Of a DNA stretch of 5,051 bases, positions 1 to 5,051 are shown piece after piece. Every line of letters starts with the position of its first letter. Position 1 is the first letter of the stretch. Under the pieces are notes generated by a model. That model worked only from the letters and a program-made list of their open reading frames with translations. It did not search any database and had not been told where the DNA came from. The stretch is taken from positions 1 to 5,051 of the forward strand of contig CAZDHT010000325.1 of the NCBI GenBank assembly GCA_964505325.1, given 5' to 3'. A program made the position numbers and the translations under genes. Origin of the DNA: CAZDHT01 sp964505325 (GTDB lineage: Bacteria > Planctomycetota > PUPC01).

Positions 1-1678
1 TCACCACCACCGGGATCTTGCCGAGATGCTTGATCGCGGTGTCGAGGTACTTCTCGACCAGGCTGAAGTCGTGGACGTAGCCGTTCCCCTTCTTGATCCA
101 CTTCACACGGGAGTGCTCGTTCCCCAGGTACGTCCGGCTGATCACCGGGATGTGGACCGTCTTGGCGCCGACCTGGGCGATCAGCTCGAAAGACTTGTCG
201 ATCAGCTTCCAGTGCTCGTCCGACCACAGCGGGACCTTGTACTTCGCCGCGAGGGTCTCGGGCGACTGGATCAGCTCGATGTGGGTGGCGAGCTTGTTCG
301 AATCCGGCAGCGTCCATCCGATGACCTTGAGATGAATCGCGACCTCGACCGGGTCCATGCCGTCAGCTTCGATGGCAAGCTTGCCCTTGTACTCGCCGGG
401 CTTGGCGTTTTGTGGGACCTTCGCGGTCACACAGATGGGCTGGTTCAGGGCGCCGTTCTGCGGCGGCTCAAGCTCCTTGGGGGCCCGCTCGACCAGCCCG
501 TCAAACGCGTTCCGGAGGCCGTACGGGTCGGGCCGTGCAAAGCGGACCTGTACGGCGGTCTCCGGAATGACGGCGCCGTCCGCGCTCTTCAGACTGGTGG
601 CGACTGCTTTCAGGCCCTCGATCAGTTCCGTCGTCCCCAGCACGACCTGGCCCGAGAAGGCGCCGTTTCGGACCCCGACAAGCCGGATGGGCCGCAGCGG
701 TTCGCACGGATCCCCATAGTCCGAGGCGAACACCCGCCGCGCGATCCGCCGGTTCCACAATTGAATGCCCTCCGGGCGCCCGATGTTCGGCGTCAGCGCC
801 GGGCCGGGCGCCACGTGCACCCACGCCGCGTGCACCCCGGCGTGCGCCCACGGCGCCGGGTTGCCGCGGAAGTTGGTCTTCCCAAACTTCCCCGTCAGAC
901 GGGCCTCGCTGATCGGGGCGCTGTAGTTCGCGATGGCAATGACGTTGACCCCCTTCCTCAGCATCGAGCTCGGGATCGCCACCGCCTCGAGCCAGCCCTT
1001 CGGCGGCAGCTCCCGCACGCGACCACGAAACCGACCGTGCCATTCTTTCTCGACCAGGTCCTTCTCGTGCTTCGGGTCGGTGAGCTCGTGCAGCAGCTTG
1101 CCGTCCGGCCGAATATAGTGCTTGTCCGGGTACCGTTCGGCGAGCGTGTCCGGCCCGAACTCGCCCTCCGGCCCCTTCGACGAACTCAGAGCAGGCAGGT
1201 GACCGCGCTGGAGCTCCTTCCCGTTCACGTACGCCACCGCGCCGCCGACGTAGCTGACGTAGAGCTTCATCATCATCACCCGCTTGGGGTTCTTGACGTG
1301 GAACTTGCCCCGTAGGTAGACGCCTCGAAGCTCCGCCCGGCCGCCCACCGTCGTGAGGACGCCCCGGTAGGCCGCACCGAAGAAAAAGCGACCTCTCGAC
1401 TTCCCCCAGCTCGTGTCGTCAAAGTCCGGTGCCATCCAGTTCTTCGGAGGCGGGGGAGACTGCACCACCGGCAGCGGCTTGCCCGTCTTGCGGTCGTATA
1501 GCGGCTTCAGCTTGCCGTCCTTGTCGACCAGCGTCGGCGTGCGCCACGTCGCATACACGCGCCAGTACGACTTCTCACTGAGCACGTTTTGTGCAAGAGC
1601 CGGCGCGGTCAGCGCGAGGCCGGCGACGATGGCGACGGCAGAGACGAGAACAGCGGTGCGGATCGGACGAGAAATCAT
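1..1678 (-). CDS. Exported glycoside-hydrolase-like protein (GH123/DUF4091-like), N-terminal 559 residues, cut by the window edge
   Basis: The frame is open from the ATG at 1678 to the left edge, so the stop lies outside. I prefer this start over the in-frame ATG at 1690 because GGAG sits 6 nt upstream of it and because the protein then begins with a classic signal peptide: basic n-region (R4, R7), hydrophobic core at 9-25, and an ALA-Q cleavage site after residue 29. Residues 30 to about 300 look like a galactose-binding or jelly-roll sandwich, with NWMAPDFDDTSWGK at 80-93, GGAVAYVNGKELQRGHLP at 145-162 and KGVNVIAIANYSAP near 242-255. Residues about 305-455 resemble the beta domain before GH123-type barrels (GVRNGAFSGQ at 335; VPQNAKPGEYKGK at 421-433). 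From about 461 alternating helices and strands (VHIPVI at 508-513, KIPVVV at 554-559) look like the start of a TIM barrel. Catalytic residues would lie outside, so activity cannot be judged. It is transcribed divergently from the lyase-like gene. The family is inferred from motif memory; that this is a real exported CDS is much firmer. Confidence 0.5.
   Translation of the reverse strand, partial: MISRPIRTAVLVSAVAIVAGLALTAPALAQNVLSEKSYWRVYATWRTPTLVDKDGKLKPLYDRKTGKPLPVVQSPPPPKNWMAPDFDDTSWGKSRGRFFFGAAYRGVLTTVGGRAELRGVYLRGKFHVKNPKRVMMMKLYVSYVGGAVAYVNGKELQRGHLPALSSSKGPEGEFGPDTLAERYPDKHYIRPDGKLLHELTDPKHEKDLVEKEWHGRFRGRVRELPPKGWLEAVAIPSSMLRKGVNVIAIANYSAPISEARLTGKFGKTNFRGNPAPWAHAGVHAAWVHVAPGPALTPNIGRPEGIQLWNRRIARRVFASDYGDPCEPLRPIRLVGVRNGAFSGQVVLGTTELIEGLKAVATSLKSADGAVIPETAVQVRFARPDPYGLRNAFDGLVERAPKELEPPQNGALNQPICVTAKVPQNAKPGEYKGKLAIEADGMDPVEVAIHLKVIGWTLPDSNKLATHIELIQSPETLAAKYKVPLWSDEHWKLIDKSFELIAQVGAKTVHIPVISRTYLGNEHSRVKWIKKGNGYVHDFSLVEKYLDTAIKHLGKIPVVV
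1592..1678 (-). other. Signal peptide coding segment of the left gene
   Basis: The first 29 residues begin MISRPIRTAVLV and end LTAPALA, with predicted cleavage before Q30. Two arginines precede a roughly 17-residue hydrophobic stretch, and Ala occupies both -3 and -1. There is no lipobox cysteine after the site, so signal peptidase I processing and export to the periplasm or outside are expected, not lipoprotein anchoring. Confidence 0.5.
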
Positions 1679-1741
1679 CGGGTGCTCCATCCTGGCCGGG
1701 TGCATGCCGCCGGGGCCGGATACGCGGCAGGTCTGCGCATC

Positions 1742-1750
1742 ATCATAGCA
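1742..1750 (-). promoter_or_regulatory. Candidate extended -10 promoter for the left gene
   Basis: Read on the minus strand this is TGCTATGAT. The hexamer TATGAT matches TATAAT at five of six positions and has the TG-N extension of an extended -10 element. No good -35 is seen 16-18 nt upstream, which extended -10 promoters often tolerate. Transcription would begin near 1735, giving a leader of about 57 nt before the ATG at 1678. It is an AT-richer spot in very GC-rich DNA, which supports the call. Prediction from sequence only. Confidence 0.5.
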
Positions 1751-1782
1751 GAAATCGGCAAGAACGCCAGACGCCGGAACAG

Positions 1783-1806
1783 GCGCGGCCTTGCGCTGTG
1801 CCGCGC
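1783..1806. promoter_or_regulatory. Dyad over the -35 region of the right gene, possible operator
   Basis: A perfect 7-bp inverted repeat, GCGCGGC (1783-1789) and GCCGCGC (1800-1806), is separated by 10 nt. It encloses the candidate -35 TTGCGC at 1791-1796. Arms made only of G and C can arise by chance in such DNA, so function is uncertain; its position and its abutment to the next dyad are the reasons to list it. Confidence 0.5.
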
Positions 1807-1818
1807 AGCCGCTACACT
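1791..1818 (+). promoter_or_regulatory. Candidate sigma70-type promoter for the lyase-like gene
   Basis: TTGCGC at 1791-1796 (three of six to TTGACA) and TACACT at 1813-1818 (four of six to TATAAT) are separated by 16 nt. Transcription would start near 1825, leaving a leader of about 35 nt that includes the strong Shine-Dalgarno at 1846-1853. Quality is moderate, but no better pair was seen between the two genes on this strand. Confidence 0.5.
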
Positions 1819-1824
1819 AGCGGC
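1808..1824. promoter_or_regulatory. 17-bp palindrome over the -10 box, candidate operator
   Basis: GCCGCTACACTAGCGGC is a perfect inverted repeat with 7-bp arms (1808-1814 and 1818-1824) around a central CAC. It contains the whole candidate -10 hexamer TACACT, so a dimeric repressor bound here would block polymerase. Size and symmetry fit a helix-turn-helix dimer site, but I cannot assign a regulator family. No regulator gene lies in the window. No T-run follows it, so it is not a terminator. Confidence 0.5.
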
Positions 1825-1845
1825 GTTCTCAATGATTGGGCTTCA

Positions 1846-1853
1846 AGAAGGAG
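1846..1853 (+). promoter_or_regulatory. Shine-Dalgarno that decides the lyase start
   Basis: AGAAGGAG ends 7 nt before the ATG at 1861 and only 1 nt before the in-frame ATG at 1855. The spacing makes 1861 the better start. The choice changes the protein by only two residues. Confidence 0.5.
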
Positions 1854-1860
1854 CATGATA

Positions 1861-1920
1861 ATGCGGCAGATGATTACGAGCGCGGTCCTTGTTCTGTACG
1901 TGACGTCAGTGGCCGAGGGG
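1861..1920 (+). other. Signal peptide coding segment of the lyase-like protein
   Basis: Residues 1-20 have a short n-region (R2), a hydrophobic core at about 5-15 (ITSAVLVLYVT) and a cleavage site after SVA (residue 18) or AEG (residue 20). The n-region has only one positive charge and the core is short, so this is weaker than the neighbour's signal peptide, but it is still typical of Sec export. There is no lipobox. Confidence 0.5.
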
Positions 1921-4917
1921 CTGGAGATTCCGGCGAAGCCGGGGATGCTGAACGTTCCGCTGCACGTGACGGAATGGGCGCGGGTGGATCGGCCCGCCGG
2001 GCCGGTCACCGGCGGCGTGCCGCTGCCCGTCGGCCTGGTCCACGACCTCGCGAAGCTGCGCGTCGTCGACGCGGACGGCAAGCTCGTCCCCGCGCAGTTC
2101 AACGTGATGGAACGCTGGTGGAAACCGGCCTACGACAACAGCGTCCGATGGCTCAAGGTCGACTTCCAGGCCGACGTGCCGGCGACGGAGACGGCGACGT
2201 ACTATCTCCGCGACGACGGAAAAGGCGCGCCGCCCGCCACGCCGCTCAAGGTGACCGAAGACGCCAACGCCATCACCGTCGTCACCGGCCGGCTGAAGTT
2301 CATCGTCAGCAAGACGGCGTTCAACGTCATTGACCAAGCGTGGCTCGACCTCGACCGGGACGGCACGTTCGCCGACACCGAGCGGATGGTCGACTCGAGT
2401 CCGGACAACGGCGGCGTGATTACGAGCGGCGCCTGGCCGGACAAGGGCTTGAAGGACAACACGATGTTCCACAGCTCGGCGCGGCCGCCGAAGCGGGTGG
2501 TCATCGAAGAGAGCGGCCCGGTCCGCGTGACCATCGTCGCCGACGGCACACACCACGCACGCGACAAGGCGAACGCCATCGGGCTCTACGACTACCGCGT
2601 CCGCATCCACGCCTACGCGGGCAAGCCGTTCGTCCGCGTGCAATACGCGATCCGAAACGTGAAGGTCGCGCCGATGCAGCAGGTGTGGCCGATGCACGAG
2701 TTCGTCGTCCGCACGAAGGTCAACTTCCCCGGCGGCCACGCCGCGGCGTTCCTGATGGACAACGACCACTACCGCATCCCGCCGCACCACTGGCCGGGCC
2801 AGGCGCAGACCTCGAACTGGCCGGGCAAGGCGGGCGTCTGGGGCCGGCTCTGCTCCGACAGCAAGGTGGTCTACTACCAGGACTCGAGTGGCGGCGACCA
2901 GTGGAAGACGCTGGCGCCCAACGGCCACAACAGCCGCTTCTTCGGACGCGGCGGCACCGAAGTGCCCGGCGTCACATTCCGCGGCTACGGCATCTTCAAA
3001 AACGGCGAGAAGGAGATCGGCGGCCACCACGGCACCGGCCTGTGCGACATCCGCAACAACACCTGGGGCCTGATCCTGGTGATGAAGGACTTCTGGCAGC
3101 AGTATCCGAAAGCCATCGAGGCCGACCGCGGCCGGCTGTCGCTCAAGGTCTTTCCATCCGAGGCGAAGAAGATCTTCGGCCTCGACGCCGGCACGCAGAA
3201 GACGACCGACCTGCTCTACTTCTTCCACGGCAAGAAGCTCTTCACGCGGCACATCGACTGGGTGTGGCAGCGGTTTCATCGGCCGCTCCGGCTGCGCTGC
3301 CCGGTCAAGTGGTACGAGCAGATCGACTGCTGGGACCTCGGCCTGGCCCGCACGGCGAAGGTCGAGCAGACCTTCTTCGACAAGTCGCAGCTCGACGGCA
3401 ACCGCGTCGGCTGGGAACGCTACGGCTGGATCAGCCCGTGGAACCCCGGCGGGCAGCATTGGAACGAAAGCTCACCGTTCGCGGAGTATGTGCTTCGCGG
3501 CGACATCCGCGACTTCGAGGTGTCGGAGATATGCTCCTGGTGGGCGTCGGACCTGGTGCCCATCCAGTACGAATGCCCCGACGACCAGATCCGCCGCTAT
3601 TGGCTCTTCCTGCTCGGCTGGAACCGCCGCGAGAGCAAGGTGGCGCTCGAGGCGTTCCCCGGCTGGACGAATCCGCGCCGCTGGGTCGGCGTGCCGGACT
3701 CCGGCCACGCGGGCATGCTGATGTTCCTCGAACACTACCGCCTTACCGGCGACGAGTTCATGCGTGACGCGGTCGAGCGGCTGGCGCTGCGCGGCCGCGG
3801 GTACAACTGGCGCAACAACCACGACAGCGGCGCCCTGCGCGTCGGCTGGTGCCGCAAGCGCGACGTCAACGACCCCACGTTCCTCGCCTACAACCGCTAC
3901 ACCGCGTGGCCGCTGTTCAACTTTCTCCAAGGCTACTCGGTCAACGGCCGGCCGGAGTACCTGGCCGAGGCGCGGACCACGGCGATGGCCTTCCGCAACG
4001 CCATGCGCTGGAGCCCGGTCGGATGGATGTGCACGTACATCAACGACGCGGGCAGCACCGCGACGTACGGCAAGACCTACCGGCCCGAGGTGCGGGCGAA
4101 GTCGGCCAGCTCGTGCTACGCCAACTTCCAGCTCAGCCTCGCCGTGGTCGCGCTGTCGAAGTACTACCGTGAGAGCCTGGACGAGGAGGCCCGCGACACC
4201 GTCGCCGCCACGGCCGACGTGCTGGTCAACCGCGCGATGATGCGGCGGAAGGACGGGACGCCCGCCGGCTGGACGTACTGCTGGGGCGACTACTGGGGGC
4301 CGAACGTCGCGCCGGGCCAGGAGGATCGCGTGCACCAGTGGAACAGCGACGTCATCACCGCCGTGGGCTACGGATACCAGTTCACCGGGCGGCAGGATTT
4401 CCTCGAAGCATTGAAGGCGGCGTATGAGGGGACGAAGTGGCAGTGGCTCAAGCTGGCGAACGTCGCGTTCCGCGAGGTGGTCAATCCGCGGGTGGATCAG
4501 ACGCCGCCGGCCGCGATCACCGACCTGAAAGCGTGGGCGTTGGGCGGCGGGAAGGTCGAGCTGACGTGGACAGCGGTCGGCGACGATGGCAAGACGGGCC
4601 GCGCCGCGATCACCCAAATCAAGTACGCCCGCGTGCCGATTGTCGAACGCGTGATGAACTGGCCGATGGAGGGCGAGCCGCTGCCCAAGACCAGGGCGGA
4701 ATACGACGTGCTGCGGAAGAAGGCGCTGGCGATGCAGTGCTCGTTCTACCAGGCGTTCAACGCCAAGGACGAGCCGGCGCCCAAGCCCGCCGGGCAGCGC
4801 GAATCATTCACCCTGAGCGGCCTGCAACCGGGCAAGACCTGGTTCGCCATCAAAACCCACGACGCCGCCAGCAACGAGAGCGCCCTGTCAGACGTGGTTG
4901 CGGTGGACGTGAAGTAG
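1861..4917 (+). CDS. Exported PcRGLX/YetA-like (PL26-like) exo-rhamnogalacturonan lyase family protein with C-terminal Fn3-like domain
   Basis: The product is 1018 residues. The reading frame stays open upstream to 1591, but that part runs antisense through the divergent gene's start; the Shine-Dalgarno and signal peptide place the start at 1861. The signal peptide covers about residues 1-18 (cleavage after SVA) or 1-20. Residues about 25-120 match my memory of the PcRGLX N-terminal RIFT-barrel domain: RPAGPVTGGVPLPVG at 44-58, DADGKLVPAQF at 70-80, NSVRWLKVDFQADVPA at 93-108. Residues about 130-460 form a beta-rich second domain (YRVRIHAYAGKPFVRVQYAI at 245-264; KTTDLLYFFHG at 447-457). Residues about 470-875 are aromatic-rich and mostly helical, as expected for an (alpha/alpha)6 toroid, with conserved-looking WVGVPDSGHAG (608-618), YNWRNNHDSG (648-657) and HQWNSD (825-830). 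Residues 879-1018 are Fn3-like. Characterised relatives cleave rhamnogalacturonan from chain ends by beta-elimination; the substrate here is inferred. I cannot verify catalytic residues. An uncharacterised relative of the same fold remains possible. Confidence 0.5.
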   Translation: MRQMITSAVLVLYVTSVAEGLEIPAKPGMLNVPLHVTEWARVDRPAGPVTGGVPLPVGLVHDLAKLRVVDADGKLVPAQFNVMERWWKPAYDNSVRWLKVDFQADVPATETATYYLRDDGKGAPPATPLKVTEDANAITVVTGRLKFIVSKTAFNVIDQAWLDLDRDGTFADTERMVDSSPDNGGVITSGAWPDKGLKDNTMFHSSARPPKRVVIEESGPVRVTIVADGTHHARDKANAIGLYDYRVRIHAYAGKPFVRVQYAIRNVKVAPMQQVWPMHEFVVRTKVNFPGGHAAAFLMDNDHYRIPPHHWPGQAQTSNWPGKAGVWGRLCSDSKVVYYQDSSGGDQWKTLAPNGHNSRFFGRGGTEVPGVTFRGYGIFKNGEKEIGGHHGTGLCDIRNNTWGLILVMKDFWQQYPKAIEADRGRLSLKVFPSEAKKIFGLDAGTQKTTDLLYFFHGKKLFTRHIDWVWQRFHRPLRLRCPVKWYEQIDCWDLGLARTAKVEQTFFDKSQLDGNRVGWERYGWISPWNPGGQHWNESSPFAEYVLRGDIRDFEVSEICSWWASDLVPIQYECPDDQIRRYWLFLLGWNRRESKVALEAFPGWTNPRRWVGVPDSGHAGMLMFLEHYRLTGDEFMRDAVERLALRGRGYNWRNNHDSGALRVGWCRKRDVNDPTFLAYNRYTAWPLFNFLQGYSVNGRPEYLAEARTTAMAFRNAMRWSPVGWMCTYINDAGSTATYGKTYRPEVRAKSASSCYANFQLSLAVVALSKYYRESLDEEARDTVAATADVLVNRAMMRRKDGTPAGWTYCWGDYWGPNVAPGQEDRVHQWNSDVITAVGYGYQFTGRQDFLEALKAAYEGTKWQWLKLANVAFREVVNPRVDQTPPAAITDLKAWALGGGKVELTWTAVGDDGKTGRAAITQIKYARVPIVERVMNWPMEGEPLPKTRAEYDVLRKKALAMQCSFYQAFNAKDEPAPKPAGQRESFTLSGLQPGKTWFAIKTHDAASNESALSDVVAVDVK
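4495..4914 (+). other. Fn3-like C-terminal domain with a ~55-residue insertion
   Basis: Residues 879-1018 start with DQTPPAAITDLKAW and VELTWTAVGDDG, the first strands of a fibronectin type III fold. They end with FTLSGLQPGKTWFAIKTHD and SNESALSDVV, its last strands. Between them, about residues 926-980 (PIVERV, NWPMEGEPLP, then a helix-like AEYDVLRKKALAMQ) do not belong to a standard Fn3 of about 90 residues. Such domains usually bind carbohydrate or act as spacers in secreted enzymes. The role of the insertion is unknown to me. Confidence 0.5.
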
Positions 4918-4926
4918 AAGCGATGC

Positions 4927-4963
4927 GGGGAGGGAACCCTTTTGAAAAAGGGCTTCCCTCCCC
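4927..4963 (+). terminator. Long hairpin after the lyase stop, probable terminator or repeat element
   Basis: Arms GGGGAGGGAA (4927-4936) and TTCCCTCCCC (4954-4963) pair perfectly. Inside them CCCTTTT (4937-4943) faces AAAAGGG (4946-4952), with one unpaired C at 4953, so up to 17 bp can form; the tip must open slightly for a real loop. It begins 9 nt after the TAG. It lacks a downstream T-run on either strand, so it is not a textbook intrinsic terminator; it could protect the 3' end or act in both directions between convergent genes. Confidence 0.5.
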
Positions 4964-4983
4964 GGCCCCCCTCCCTCCGAAAA

Positions 4984-5013
4984 CTTCTGGCGAAGCAACA
5001 CTTCAGCGAAGTG
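4984..5013. repeat. Two tandem small stem-loops with CTTC/GAAG arms
   Basis: CTTCTGGCGAAG (4984-4995) and CACTTCAGCGAAGTG (4999-5013) are adjacent dyads with related cores. The second has 6-bp arms around AGC. On the minus strand the first is followed by TTTT (4980-4983), so it could be a weak terminator for a gene entering from the right. The stems are short and the call is tentative. Confidence 0.5.
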
Positions 5014-5020
5014 AAGAGGG

Positions 5021-5051
5021 TCAGTTCGGCAGTGGCGGCAGGGTGCCGGTG
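5021..5051 (-). CDS. Possible C-terminal end of a convergent gene, cut by the right edge
   Basis: On the minus strand the last ten codons before a TGA at 5021-5023 read TGTLPPLPN, with GC-rich third positions like the rest of the window. A convergent gene ending here would fit the hairpins between 4927 and 5013. Thirty-one bases cannot prove coding, and no family can be named. Confidence 0.5.
   Translation of the reverse strand, partial: TGTLPPLPN

Noticed and set aside
501..1043. 180-codon minus-strand frame inside the left gene
   Set aside because: Same strand but different frame from the open signal-peptide-bearing CDS; its Gly/Ala/Arg-rich product has no recognisable features.
26..1315. 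429-codon plus-strand open frame
   Set aside because: It is antisense to the left gene, has Arg/Val/Leu/Asp-biased composition with no domain-like motif, no plausible start context, and arises from GC-rich codon use on the other strand.
1688..1690. Alternative ATG start four codons upstream for the left gene
   Set aside because: Its AGG is too close to the ATG to serve as a Shine-Dalgarno, while GGAG is ideally placed for the ATG at 1678. The difference is four residues and does not affect function.
1591..1860. 90-codon upstream extension of the lyase-like frame
   Set aside because: The extra residues are Arg-rich, would overlap the divergent gene's start and both promoters, and would bury the signal peptide. 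The Shine-Dalgarno at 1846-1853 points to 1861.
1868..2428. Shared 12-mer TGATTACGAGCG near 1870 and near 2418
   Set aside because: Two short matches inside one coding sequence in the same codon context (Ile-Thr-Ser); no flanking similarity, so no duplication is implied.
1906..3459. 517-codon minus-strand frame antisense to the lyase-like gene
   Set aside because: Composition is dominated by Val, Arg, Asp, Ala and Leu in the way typical of antisense shadows; no motifs, no start signal, and the plus strand has a full recognisable domain series.
2340..3767. 475-codon plus-strand frame overlapping the lyase-like gene
   Set aside because: Frame-shifted shadow, rich in Arg/Pro/Gly; the main frame is uninterrupted through the same region, so no frameshifted second gene is needed.
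3472..4617. 381-codon minus-strand frame in the second half of the lyase-like gene
   Set aside because: Antisense shadow of the same type, lying wholly within the toroid and Fn3 coding region.
1..5051. tRNA, rRNA, CRISPR array, insertion sequence or attachment site
   Set aside because: I saw no cloverleaf-like sequence, no regularly spaced direct repeats, no transposase motifs and no terminal repeats on either strand.

Overview
The window comes from a GC-rich bacterium, most likely a planctomycete or another member of the PVC superphylum. That placement is an inference. It rests on high GC with strongly G/C third codon positions, on two divergent genes for large exported carbohydrate-active-type proteins with no SusC/SusD-like partner in view, and on a C-terminal Fn3-like domain with a long insertion, which I associate with PVC secreted proteins. 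No tRNA, rRNA, CRISPR array or transposase is visible.

Layout. Positions 1-1678 on the minus strand are one uninterrupted reading frame: the first 559 codons of an exported protein whose C-terminus lies beyond the left edge. It has a clear signal peptide, an N-terminal jelly-roll-like beta-sandwich, a GH123-N-like beta domain and the first strands of a probable TIM barrel. Because it has no stop inside the window, a finder that demands complete ORFs misses it and reports antisense shadows instead. Positions 1679-1860 are a 182-bp divergent intergenic region. It has a candidate extended -10 promoter for the left gene, a candidate -35/-10 promoter for the right gene, and two abutting dyads lying over the right promoter. 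Positions 1861-4917 on the plus strand encode a 1018-residue exported protein resembling the PcRGLX/YetA-like exo-rhamnogalacturonan lyase group (PL26-like), followed by an Fn3-like domain with an insertion. Positions 4927-4963 form a long hairpin just after its stop, next to pyrimidine-rich sequence and two small stem-loops (4984-5013). At 5021-5051 the minus strand reads as the last ten codons of a possible convergent gene.

How the parts may work together. Both proteins carry Sec-type signal peptides and look built to act on complex glycans outside the cytoplasm. Their divergent arrangement around one short control region suggests co-induction by a polysaccharide or oligosaccharide, plausibly of pectic (rhamnogalacturonan) type. 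The substrate is inferred from family resemblance only.
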